This document shows, one piece after another, positions 7,204 through 14,909 of a stretch of 37,475 nt of DNA. Origin of the DNA: Bacteroidales bacterium (GTDB lineage: Bacteria > Bacteroidota > Bacteroidia > Bacteroidales > F082). The stretch spans positions 1 through 37,475 of the forward strand of contig JAFTUF010000061.1 of NCBI GenBank assembly GCA_017466405.1, read 5' to 3'. The notes under the pieces were generated by a model. That model was not told the DNA's origin. It did not search any database and saw nothing but the letters and a program-made list of their open reading frames with translations. Position numbers and translations under genes: made by a program. Positions within the stretch are counted from its first letter, which is position 1. Every line of letters begins with the position of its first letter.

Positions 7204-7291
7204 GAATGTGTCTCGAACGTGTCTCGAATGTGTCTCGAATGTGTCTCGAATGTGACACGAACTTGACACGAACTTGACACGAATGTGGTCT
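7204..7291. repeat. Eight tandem 11-bp units upstream of the DUF6266 gene
   Basis: Eight units of exactly 11 bp occur: GAATGTGTCTC and variants in the first five, GAACTTGACAC twice, and a last GAATGTGGTCT. The set lies about 120 bp before the -7 box at 7410. A spacing of one helical turn per unit is what an array of protein sites would show, but no function is demonstrated. Confidence 0.85.
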
Positions 7292-7409
7292 GGGTGGGGT
7301 GTTTTGTTGTGGGGTTTCGTGTTTTTTTATTTTATAGCGCAATATAGGGCAAAGTAGCGCAATGTGGGGTATTTGAAACTTGTTCTGATTTTTTTGGGGT
7401 TTTAGTGTT

Positions 7410-7417
7410 TATTTTTG
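7410..7417 (+). promoter_or_regulatory. -7 box TATTTTTG for the DUF6266 gene
   Basis: This TAnnTTTG match lies 91 bp before the ATG at 7509. No clear -33 box is seen. Confidence 0.4.
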
Positions 7418-7508
7418 CTGTGAATTGTTCAACGGTGGATTGATTGTTATGAGTTTATTGTTGAATTTATTCGACTGCGTTTTTTTTAATTTTTTAATTA
7501 TTTTCAGT

Positions 7509-8150
7509 ATGGGAAATATTAAACAAGGAATCCTGGGCGGATTCTCTGGTAAAGTGGGAACCGTGATTGGTTCTAGTTGGAAGGGGATTAATTATATGAG
7601 AGGCCTTGCCCCTAATATTAAGGATGCTCGCACTGCTAAGCAGCTTGCTCAGCGTGAGAAGTTCGCGTTGGCGTTGTCGTTCTTGAGACCGATGCAGTCT
7701 TTTATCCGTGTTGGGTTTAAGATGCATGCTTTGCGACAGACTGCTTTTAATGCAGCTATGTCGTACACTTTGAGGAATGTAGTTAAGGGTGTGTCGCCGA
7801 ATCTTTCTATCGATTTCGCTAAGGTGATGGTTTCGAGGGGTAGTTTGTTGCTGCCTCTGAATATCCAGAGGTTGAATAACGATGGTGAGATTGCGTTGTC
7901 GTGGGTTGACAACAGTGGCGTCGGTAATGCTCTTGACTCTGATTTCGCTATGCCGATGGCTTATAACGCTGACAAGAACGAGGTTGTTTATGATATGGCT
8001 TCGTCGTGCAGGGGTGACGAGGGCGTTGGCTTGGATTATCCTTCTAACTGGGTTGGCGACACTGTCCATGTTTATTTGGGTTTCGTATCGGAGAATGGTT
8101 CTTTGGTTTCGGACTCTGTTTATGTGGGCGAAATGGTGATTGAGAATTGA
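7509..8150 (+). CDS. DUF6266 family protein
   Basis: This 213-residue protein has the DUF6266 signature at its start (MGNIKQGILGGFSGKVGTV then SSWKGINYMRG) and a NARTAKQL-like DARTAKQLAQREKF segment. The rest is a beta-rich region ending with a short Ig-like stretch (VHVYLGFVSENGSLVSDSVYVG). The family is widespread in Bacteroidota and has no established function known to me. ATG 7509 was chosen because the family begins there; the upstream frame needs a TTG start and adds a hydrophobic stretch not seen in the family. A strong hairpin terminator follows at 8180-8212. Confidence 0.8.
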   Translation: MGNIKQGILGGFSGKVGTVIGSSWKGINYMRGLAPNIKDARTAKQLAQREKFALALSFLRPMQSFIRVGFKMHALRQTAFNAAMSYTLRNVVKGVSPNLSIDFAKVMVSRGSLLLPLNIQRLNNDGEIALSWVDNSGVGNALDSDFAMPMAYNADKNEVVYDMASSCRGDEGVGLDYPSNWVGDTVHVYLGFVSENGSLVSDSVYVGEMVIEN

Positions 8151-8179
8151 CAGTTGTTGTTCTTGATTGCTAAAATGGG

Positions 8180-8212
8180 ATTGTCGGTGGTTGTTGACCG
8201 CCGACAATTTTT
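8180..8212 (+). terminator. Rho-independent terminator after the DUF6266 gene
   Basis: TTGTCGGTGG pairs with CCGCCGACAA (one T-G pair) around a 7-nt loop, followed by a T-run. Confidence 0.85.
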
Positions 8213-8302
8213 ATGCCATTTGGTGCCGTTTTCTTAATCATTTTTGTGTTTTTTACAACAATTAATTGTTGAAAGAAATATTATTATTTTTGATATAATT
8301 GA

Positions 8303-8333
8303 TTGATTGTTATCATATTTTTTGGTATCTTTG
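8303..8333 (+). promoter_or_regulatory. Promoter: TTG (8303-8305) and TATCTTTG (8326-8333)
   Basis: A Bacteroidota-type promoter with a 20-bp spacer. The leader to the ATG at 8429 is about 90 nt and contains a GC-rich stretch resembling the short repeats near 9098-9130. Confidence 0.65.
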
Positions 8334-8428
8334 TATTGTTGGCTATAGGCAGTGAGCCATGGGCATTGAGCTGTTTGTGGTGGCTTATAGTTAATTGCGT
8401 GTTTTTAATAAATTAAATTTTCATAATT

Positions 8429-9022
8429 ATGAATTCACTCTTAGATTTGAACGACGCTGTTAAGGTTAGGAATTGTACGACGCAGTACTTTGATGAAGTG
8501 CAACTTTCGCATAGAATAATGTACAGTGACGTGTTTGATTGGATATTGGAACGAGCTAATGGCATTAAGGATGTGTATGGGAAGGTTTGTTACTTGTATA
8601 ATGCGCTGAAGAGGTGTTTGGGCATTGATTTACAGAAGATTTATGGCGAGGGATCTCGTGATGGGAATTTCTGGAGTTTGCTGTGTTATTGTTATTTTCT
8701 AATTCAACGGAAGGGTCGTGTTATGCAAGAGAACGAAAAATTGGCAAAGGATGCCGGGTGTGTTGATGGTGTGGTGGATATAAGTGAGATTGCGCGAACG
8801 CCGTTGGAGGATTGGATTGATAATTATGATGTTATGGAGATGCTTCATATAAGTAAGAGAACGTTGCAGACGTTGCGGTCTAACGGCAAGGTGAGGTTCT
8901 CGAAGATTGGGCGTAAGATTTACTACCGACGACAGGATATACAGAATATGCTTGCGGAGAATTACACGATGTTTGAGATTCATAATGAATACGGCAAGAA
9001 GAGGGAGAAGAAAACGGCGTAG
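8429..9022 (+). CDS. HTH_17 (excisionase/MerR-type) DNA-binding protein
   Basis: This 197-residue protein has a C-terminal helix-turn-helix of the HTH_17 type: DYDVMEMLHISKRTLQ-like residues about 128-145, then RSNGKVRFSKIGRKIYYRRQDIQNML near 150-175. This is the usual layout of Bacteroidota excisionase-like or element-borne regulators. The N-terminal 120 residues are helical and unassigned. The last 136 bp of the gene are repeated almost perfectly at 11194-11329, beyond the RloA/RloB pair. The 3' end of this gene therefore marks the junction where that cassette entered, or where a duplication arose. Confidence 0.8.
   Translation: MNSLLDLNDAVKVRNCTTQYFDEVQLSHRIMYSDVFDWILERANGIKDVYGKVCYLYNALKRCLGIDLQKIYGEGSRDGNFWSLLCYCYFLIQRKGRVMQENEKLAKDAGCVDGVVDISEIARTPLEDWIDNYDVMEMLHISKRTLQTLRSNGKVRFSKIGRKIYYRRQDIQNMLAENYTMFEIHNEYGKKREKKTA
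8887..9022. repeat. 136-bp direct repeat, left copy (3' end of the HTH gene)
   Basis: It matches 11194-11329 with a single C/T difference near the end. Both copies end exactly at the TAG stop, and the copies enclose the RloA/RloB pair. Confidence 0.95.
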
Positions 9023-9395
9023 TTGGAATCTGAGAATTATAAAATCTGAAAATCTGAGAGGTTGGCGAATGGATAAAGGCGAAAGTTGTTTTTGCTGTGG
9101 GCGATGGGCTGTGAGCGATGGGCTTTTGGTCTCCACGTATCGCAAGTATCTCACGGAGTTTGTTGTGGAAGATGTCTGTTGAGCGCTCCTCATTCCTAAT
9201 TGAATTAGTGGACTTGGTACGAGGAGGGTACGGAGAAGGTATGAAGAGAAAAGGGATACGAAATATATAATTTAGGATTATTGATATTTTATTTCTTGTT
9301 TTGTATATAAATATCCTTAATTTTAAAATAAAATTTAATCTTATAAGCATTTAATTTGAAAAAATGTTATATTTGCATTTCAAATATTGAATTTT
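9023..9395. other. Intergenic repeat region before rloA-like gene
   Basis: Contains an 8-bp-period stretch (9027-9058, AATCTGAG units), REP-like fragments shared with the transposase region (CTCACGGAGTTTGTTG near 9150), and a GACTTGGTA/GGAGGGT segment (9211-9240) that recurs near 11664. The TATATTTG -7 box at 9368-9375 lies 20 bp before the ATG at 9396. No gene is seen. Confidence 0.6.
9368..9375 (+). promoter_or_regulatory. -7 box TATATTTG for the RloA/RloB-like operon
   Basis: A perfect TAnnTTTG match located 20 bp before the ATG, giving a very short leader. The cassette carries its own promoter inside the duplicated flanks. Confidence 0.6.
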
Positions 9396-10607
9396 ATGAT
9401 AGAAGAGATAACTTTAAAAAACATTTATTCTTTCAAGGATGAGGTAACGTTTAGTTTTGAAGCTACGGCAGATACAGCTTTTGACTCTACGCATGTGGTT
9501 GTTATGCCTAATGGAACTCGTCTGCTCAGATTAGGTGTTATATATGGTTCAAATGCAAGTGGCAAGAGTAATCTTTTGTACGCAATAGATGATTTGCGTC
9601 TTTTTTTAATTTCTGACCCTCAAAATATGGATGTGCATACTGGTTTTGAACCTTTTATGCTCGATAAAGAAACACCGAACCTGCCGTCTGAATATAGTGT
9701 TAGGTTTTGGATTGATGGCGTCAGATATTGGTATCAATTACATGTAACAGGCAAGAAAGTTATTTATGAAAAGTTATCGTTTTATAAAACGATTCAACCT
9801 ATTAAAATTTTTGAAAGGACTCTTGATGGCGGACAATCTGTATTGACTTTTAACAATAAGGTGCAGAAAATAGGACAGGAAGAACAGAAAATATTGAACT
9901 TGAATTGCTTGCCTAATATGTCGTTTTTTGCGACACGTGGACGTGTTAATATGAAGATGGAGCATGTTGATAAAGTTCGTGATTGGATTCATAATAAGTT
10001 TATGCCGTTGGTTGATATTGGCGCAAATATGAATAAATATGGATATAACAAAATAAAGAAAGATAATAAATTCGTGGATTATCTTGTTGACTTCATGCAC
10101 CTGGCTGATTTTAATATTAGCGGACTTGAAAATAATTATGCTAAAGAACAAGATACTGCAAATAATCCTGCAATTGTATTTGAACATACTGTAGAGAATG
10201 ATAGAGGCTCTGAAAGATATAATATGAGTTTTGGGCAACAAAGTGAAGGTACAAAACGAATGATTGGTATTGAAGCTGCTATATATGAAGCGGTAGAATT
10301 TGAATCTTTTTTGACTATTGATGAAATTGAGTCATCGTTGCATCCTGATTTGTTGGAATATGTTTTGCAAAAATTTTTGATGAATCACGGTAACAGTCAA
10401 CTGCTTGTGACAACGCATTATCCGGGATTGTTGGATACAATTAATGACCTTTTGCGTAAGGATAATATTTGGTTTGTTGAAAAGGGAAAGAATGGTTCTA
10501 CAGATTTGTATTCTCTTGTGGAGTTTAATGGATTGAATAAGATAACTCGTTTTGAACGGGCTTATCGTAACGGACAATTTGGAGCATTACCTAATATAAA
10601 AGATTGA
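9396..10607 (+). CDS. AAA15/OLD-like ATPase, RloA/AbiLi type
   Basis: This 403-residue ATPase has an ABC-like split fold. Walker A is GSNASGKSN (51-59), the signature-like SEGTKR is at 283-288, Walker B is LTIDEIES with D309 and E310, and the switch histidine is H341 in TTHYPG. This pattern is that of RloA, AbiLi and the PARIS AriA protein, in which the ATPase senses phage and controls a Toprim partner. The next gene, 3 bp downstream, is exactly such a partner. ATG 9396 is preferred to an upstream TTG at 9387. The pair is probably an abortive-infection system. Its transfer is suggested by a 136-bp direct repeat on both sides. Confidence 0.88.
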   Translation: MIEEITLKNIYSFKDEVTFSFEATADTAFDSTHVVVMPNGTRLLRLGVIYGSNASGKSNLLYAIDDLRLFLISDPQNMDVHTGFEPFMLDKETPNLPSEYSVRFWIDGVRYWYQLHVTGKKVIYEKLSFYKTIQPIKIFERTLDGGQSVLTFNNKVQKIGQEEQKILNLNCLPNMSFFATRGRVNMKMEHVDKVRDWIHNKFMPLVDIGANMNKYGYNKIKKDNKFVDYLVDFMHLADFNISGLENNYAKEQDTANNPAIVFEHTVENDRGSERYNMSFGQQSEGTKRMIGIEAAIYEAVEFESFLTIDEIESSLHPDLLEYVLQKFLMNHGNSQLLVTTHYPGLLDTINDLLRKDNIWFVEKGKNGSTDLYSLVEFNGLNKITRFERAYRNGQFGALPNIKD

Positions 10608-10610
10608 TAT

Positions 10611-11192
10611 ATGGCAAGAAAGATAAATACGAGGGAGACGAGGCGACCGAAGAAACGTGTGGTTGGAGCAGGGATTACGGAATTTTGGTATTTAAAACAT
10701 ATCAAATCATTACCTGGATTTGACTTTGAGTTAAAGCCCAGGTTTTTTGGAAACGAATCTATGGCCAATATTAATAAGCTTATAGACAAAGCTTATGAAG
10801 ATGGTGCTCCTGTTGTTTGTTTTTATGATGAGGACGTAAAACAATGGAATCAGGTTGAAGCGCAACGTATCAAGGATTTACATGACAAATATGACAATGA
10901 TGATAGTGTGACATTGGCTTGTAGTATGCCTTCTATCGAATATTGGTTTTTGTTACATTACGAAAATACGAATAGACATCTAAGAACCTCAGACGATGCT
11001 ATTAACGCTTTAAAAAAGTATATTCCGCAATTTGAAAAGAAAGAAAATTTCTTAAAACACGAAAGTTGGGTAGATGAACTAATAGCTGACTGCAAAATGG
11101 ATGTAGCGATGCAGCGGGCAGAGAAATTCGGCAGAAAAGGCGGTGGTTCCTACACTGATGTTTGGAAAGGGATGAAAAAGTTGAGAAGTTGA
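10611..11192 (+). CDS. RloB/AbiLii-like Toprim-fold effector
   Basis: This 193-residue protein matches the RloB family layout: a first motif near residues 18-28 (VGAGITEFWYLKH), a FYDEDVKQW acidic motif with D73 and D75, and SMPSIEYWFLLHY (105-117). RloB-type proteins carry a Toprim-like nuclease fold and are toxic effectors paired with RloA/AbiLi ATPases. Family members usually show an EG.TE..Y first motif. Here the first glutamate position reads alanine (A20) while E24 is kept, so the active site may be altered. The gene follows the ATPase by 3 bp. Its stop is directly followed by the repeated end of the HTH gene. Confidence 0.82.
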   Translation: MARKINTRETRRPKKRVVGAGITEFWYLKHIKSLPGFDFELKPRFFGNESMANINKLIDKAYEDGAPVVCFYDEDVKQWNQVEAQRIKDLHDKYDNDDSVTLACSMPSIEYWFLLHYENTNRHLRTSDDAINALKKYIPQFEKKENFLKHESWVDELIADCKMDVAMQRAEKFGRKGGGSYTDVWKGMKKLRS

Positions 11193-11193
11193 T

Positions 11194-11329
11194 CAAGGTG
11201 AGGTTCTCGAAGATTGGGCGTAAGATTTACTACCGACGACAGGATATACAGAATATGCTTGCGGAGAATTACACGATGTTTGAGATTCATAATGAATACG
11301 GCAAGAAGAGGGAGAAGAAAATGGCGTAG
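11194..11329 (+). pseudogene. Duplicated 3' fragment of the HTH_17 gene
   Basis: The 136 bp are identical to 8887-9022 except for one base (threonine-to-methionine codon change near the end). The reading frame for the last 44 residues is open, but there is no start. It begins one base after the RloB-like stop codon. Confidence 0.95.
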
Positions 11330-11827
11330 GGTCTTGCCTTGATGCGACAGAGCCTCGGTACTTGAATTAAGGTGCTGAGGCTTTGTTGTAATTGACAATG
11401 TGGAATTTTTACAATGAACAGTTGGAGGTGTCTCGCAAAGACGCAAAGGACGCAAATGTGAATGTGCTTTGTACGGAGATGATATGGAGGGGATTGGGAC
11501 TTGGTAGGCGGGTAGGCATTGCGAGCAGGCAGGCAAGCAGGCATTGCGAGCTGATATTGGCAGGCATTCCGTACTGCGTACTTCATACCTGCGTAAGGTC
11601 TGTCGCTCCTATGGAGCTGTTTTTTGAGGGTTGTTGCTAAGATTATTTTCCGAGCTTGGTACGGACTTGGTATGAGGAAGGTGCGGAGGAAAAAGATATG
11701 TTTATTTTCAACTTAAATGTTGATAAATTTTATTTGGTTTGAATTGATTGTTATAGCAATTAATGTTACCTTTGTATATGAATAACAAAATAATATGTAA
11801 AGCAACAACTAAATATAATTTACTTTT
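11330..11827. other. Intergenic repeat region
   Basis: Holds a GACGCAAAG-type short repeat (about 11440-11465), a run of GGCAGGCAAGCAGGCATTGCGAG-like units (about 11510-11550), a diverged right half of the 105-bp REP-type repeat (about 11555-11627), and the GACTTGGTATGAGG segment also found at 9211. No gene supported. Confidence 0.55.
11744..11774 (+). promoter_or_regulatory. Promoter: TTG (11744-11746) and TACCTTTG (11767-11774)
   Basis: A 20-bp spacer and a TAnnTTTG -7 box. The upstream AATTGATTGTTAT sequence is shared with the promoter at 8303. The leader to the ATG at 11828 is about 45 nt. Confidence 0.6.
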
Positions 11828-12679
11828 ATGAATAACATTGTATCATCTTCTTTAATACATTTTACTGAAAAAATAGAATATCTGCAAGGTATCATAGAGA
11901 ATGGCTTTAGGTATTCTTATTGCAATGAAGTATATCCCGTGGCACTAGTAAATAATATTATAAACAAAGGCAATTCTGATTTTGAACCACATAATATACT
12001 TGCACCAACCGAAATACATGGCAACGTATTAATTCCAATGGTTTCTTTCTGTGACATACCATTGACACGTTCTGAAGTTCATGCGAAAAAATATGGATTT
12101 TATGGTGTAGGCATAGACAGAGAGTTAGCAAGAACAATATATAGTAATTTAATGCCTGTACAATATATTTCATCTAGAAGATATTCGATTGCATTAAATG
12201 AATTATCTGTACTCTTTGTAAAATCGAATGGAGATAACGATCAGATTACAAACAGTATAAAATTAATTATTGGAAACACAAAAGGATATACAACCATGTA
12301 TAAAGGTCAGGAAGTCTTGTGTTACGAAGAAAGAGAGTGGAGAGTTATATATAATGATGATGAACATACACCTTGGGGATGGGGCGTAAATGACGAGCAA
12401 AGTAAAAATGAATATAACGAAAGGTTGCATTCAAATTCAGATTTGTCATATTTGTCTTTTATAAATGTTGATGACAATGTTAGCAAAAAAATAGTTGATG
12501 ATTATTTAGATAAGTTAATAACCCATATTATCGTAAAGAATGACAATGAGATTCCTATAATGGCAAAGTATATAATAGGTGAAAATAATAAATTTTTCGG
12601 ATATAATATTTCCCATGATTGCCGATTGTCGCTTGTTAGCAGAATAAATTCTTTTGAAAGAATTTCTAAAGATTATTGA
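11828..12679 (+). CDS. AbiGi-like protein (putative abortive infection component)
   Basis: This 283-residue protein shows the pattern of the AbiGi family. It has an HFT opening (residues 11-13), a conserved block VSFCDIPLTRSEVHAKKYG followed by FYGVGI near residues 73-97, a PVQYIS segment near 114, and an EREWRV motif near 175. AbiGi is described as the antitoxin half of the AbiG system; its usual partner AbiGii is a nucleotidyltransferase. Here no AbiGii is present, and the next gene, 58 bp downstream, encodes a zinc-ribbon nuclease. Codon use is AT-rich like its neighbour. The family call is from motif pattern only. Confidence 0.65.
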   Translation: MNNIVSSSLIHFTEKIEYLQGIIENGFRYSYCNEVYPVALVNNIINKGNSDFEPHNILAPTEIHGNVLIPMVSFCDIPLTRSEVHAKKYGFYGVGIDRELARTIYSNLMPVQYISSRRYSIALNELSVLFVKSNGDNDQITNSIKLIIGNTKGYTTMYKGQEVLCYEEREWRVIYNDDEHTPWGWGVNDEQSKNEYNERLHSNSDLSYLSFINVDDNVSKKIVDDYLDKLITHIIVKNDNEIPIMAKYIIGENNKFFGYNISHDCRLSLVSRINSFERISKDY

Positions 12680-12701
12680 TAAAAGATGTATAAACATTTA
12701 T

Positions 12702-12709
12702 TAACTTTG
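12702..12709 (+). promoter_or_regulatory. -7 box TAACTTTG
   Basis: Lies 29 bp before the ATG at 12738, so the zinc-ribbon nuclease could be expressed separately from the AbiGi-like gene. Confidence 0.4.
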
Positions 12710-12737
12710 TAATTATTGTTTAGTATTTCTGAATATT

Positions 12738-14822
12738 ATGTCTATGGCAAATAATCTCTTAGATAAATTTCCTGAAATTGCAAAAGAATGGGATTATGAG
12801 AAAAATGCTCCATTAAAACCAGAGGATGTATCATTTGGTTCTCATCGAAGTGTTTATTGGAAATGTTCTGTTTGTAAACAATCATATTCAAGTAGAGTCT
12901 CTAATAGAACTGCACCAAGTAGAATAAAAAAAACAGATAAGTGCCCTATATGTCAAGGAAAGATAATTGTTCCAGAATATAATAGTCTGAAAGCAAAATA
13001 TCCTGATATTGTGAAAAACGAATGGGATTACGATAAGAATGTGGTTAACCCAAGCACAATCGCTCCTAATTCAAACAAGCAGTATTGGTGGAAATGCCCT
13101 ATAGGTCATAGTTATCAAGCAAATGCAAACAACAAGGTTAATAACAATGGTGGCAATTGTCCTTATTGTTCCCATCAAAAAATTTCACTTGAAAATGCTT
13201 TATCGGTCGTAAATCCAAAATTGGCAGAGGAATGGCATTATGAAATGAATAATGAAACTCCTGATAAAGTTTTTGCAAATTCTAATATGTATGCTTGGTG
13301 GCAATGTAATAAAGGCCATGTATGGAAAGCTAAAATAAACAATCGAAATAATGGACGAGGATGTCCAGAATGTGCAAAGGGTAGAAATACATCATTCCCA
13401 GAACAAGTGCTTTATCATTATGTGAAATTGTTATTCCCAGATGCTGTAAGCAGATATAAGTATAATAATATTGAAATAGATGTTTATATACCGAGTTTGC
13501 GTGTTGGAATTGAGTATGACGGAGGATATTATCATAATACAGAAGTTAAGGTTGGGAAAGATATCAAGAAGAATATTGTGCTACATAGTGATAATATACT
13601 GCTTGTTAGAATCAGAGAAAATGGTTGTGCTATTATGAATGATAATCATTGTGTGATTTTTAATTATACATATACTTCTGATTATAGTAATTTAGAAATT
13701 GTAGTTTCAAATGTTTTGGATTACATTTGTGATAAAGCGCAAATTGAAAATACTGTGGATGTAGATATTGATCTTATTAGGAATAATATCTTAAAAGAAT
13801 TATCTGTTGTTCATGAAGGTGATGATTTGCAGTCTAAAAATCCCATATTGGCAAATGATTGGGATTATGAAAACAATTATCCTTTAACTCCAAGAATGTT
13901 CTTACCAGGCTCAACTAAAAATGTATTTTGGAAATGTAATGAGTGTGGATATGAATGGAGTGCCAATATAAACAGTCGTAATAATGGTTCTGGATGTCCT
14001 CGTTGCGCTAAAAAAGAAAGATATACAACATCGTCGTGGATAGATAAAGCGATTAAGGTTCATGGAAATATTTATGACTATTCTAAAGTTAAATACATAA
14101 ATTCAAAATCTTATATTACGATTATATGTAAAAAACATGGCGATTTTCTTCAACTACCATCAGAGCATTTAGCTGGCAAAGGGTGTAAATATTGTGCGGG
14201 ACAAGATTTTCACTATAGTGATGTTTTATCTATTGTATATCCTCAATTATTATCAGAATGGGATTATGAGAGAAACTTATCAGAGTTTGGAATCACTCCA
14301 GATACAGCGTTTGTAAAGAAAAGAACTAAATATTATTGGCACTGTAATTATGGAGAAAGTCATAGTTATTTGGCAAGCATTCAAGATAGGGTAAAACGTA
14401 ATATGAGATGTTGCATTTGTCATGGTAAACAACATTCTGTTGATAAAAGTTTAGGAATTTTATATCCAGAATTGGTTTCAGAATGGAGTCCTGAAAATGA
14501 CAAGACACCTTTTGAGGTAACACCTGGTTCAGAATATATGGCAATATGGAAATGTTCAAATCCTAATCATGAACCATTTAAACAAAGTGTTTATTCTCGT
14601 TGTCACCTTAAAACTCAATGTCCTTATTGTAGCGGCAATAAAAAACACCCTAAAGATTATGAAAACGAATTAAAAGAAAAGTTTCCTAATATATCAATTA
14701 TAGAACCTTTTAAAAAAAGTAGTATCCGTATAAAATGTAAGTGTGATTTTTGCGGTCATATTTGGGAACCATATCCTTACATTTTGTTAAAGTCTAAAGG
14801 GTGTCCTAACTGCAAAAAATAA
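12738..14822 (+). CDS. Multi-zinc-ribbon protein with embedded PD-(D/E)XK-like nuclease
   Basis: This 694-residue protein is built from about eight cysteine-paired modules, at residues about 8-75, 82-146, 150-215, 364-425, 430-488, 494-564, 570-633 and 640-694. Most match the DUF4379-type pattern: an E/D-WDYE motif, a WKC segment and a CPxC end. The fifth (HGNIYDYSKV, GKGCKYC) is of a related homing-endonuclease-type form. Between modules 3 and 4 (about 218-300) lies a Vsr/DUF559-like nuclease block: E222, D248 in NIEIDVYIP and E259 in VGIEYDGGYYH. Such ribbons probably bind nucleic acid and position the nuclease. Placed after an AbiGi-like gene in a defence island, it is a good candidate effector. 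Substrate and trigger are unknown. Confidence 0.75.
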   Translation: MSMANNLLDKFPEIAKEWDYEKNAPLKPEDVSFGSHRSVYWKCSVCKQSYSSRVSNRTAPSRIKKTDKCPICQGKIIVPEYNSLKAKYPDIVKNEWDYDKNVVNPSTIAPNSNKQYWWKCPIGHSYQANANNKVNNNGGNCPYCSHQKISLENALSVVNPKLAEEWHYEMNNETPDKVFANSNMYAWWQCNKGHVWKAKINNRNNGRGCPECAKGRNTSFPEQVLYHYVKLLFPDAVSRYKYNNIEIDVYIPSLRVGIEYDGGYYHNTEVKVGKDIKKNIVLHSDNILLVRIRENGCAIMNDNHCVIFNYTYTSDYSNLEIVVSNVLDYICDKAQIENTVDVDIDLIRNNILKELSVVHEGDDLQSKNPILANDWDYENNYPLTPRMFLPGSTKNVFWKCNECGYEWSANINSRNNGSGCPRCAKKERYTTSSWIDKAIKVHGNIYDYSKVKYINSKSYITIICKKHGDFLQLPSEHLAGKGCKYCAGQDFHYSDVLSIVYPQLLSEWDYERNLSEFGITPDTAFVKKRTKYYWHCNYGESHSYLASIQDRVKRNMRCCICHGKQHSVDKSLGILYPELVSEWSPENDKTPFEVTPGSEYMAIWKCSNPNHEPFKQSVYSRCHLKTQCPYCSGNKKHPKDYENELKEKFPNISIIEPFKKSSIRIKCKCDFCGHIWEPYPYILLKSKGCPNCKK

Positions 14823-14833
14823 ATTGTACCGTT

Positions 14834-14882
14834 GTAAACAAAAATTACTGAGTCTTTTTTAACTCTGTAATTTTCATTTACA
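14834..14882. terminator. Bidirectional terminator between convergent genes
   Basis: AAAATTAC/GTAATTTT stems with an inner GAGT/ACTC pairing and outer TGTAAA/TTTACA arms. It serves the plus-strand zinc-ribbon gene and the minus-strand HEPN gene. Confidence 0.7.
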
Positions 14883-14909
14883 CAAAATACGGGACGGTGC
14901 CTTATTTAA

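Noticed and set aside
7204-7291. Possible CRISPR array
   Set aside because: The units are contiguous 11-mers without spacers, and no cas gene is present.
7073-7342. Minus-strand ORF of 89 codons with repeated SRHIRDTFE-like residues
   Set aside because: The repetition is only the 11-bp DNA array read in frame (three units give 11 codons); no start context and no family pattern.
11194-11329. A second working HTH gene
   Set aside because: Only the last 44 codons are present, and no start codon or promoter precedes them.
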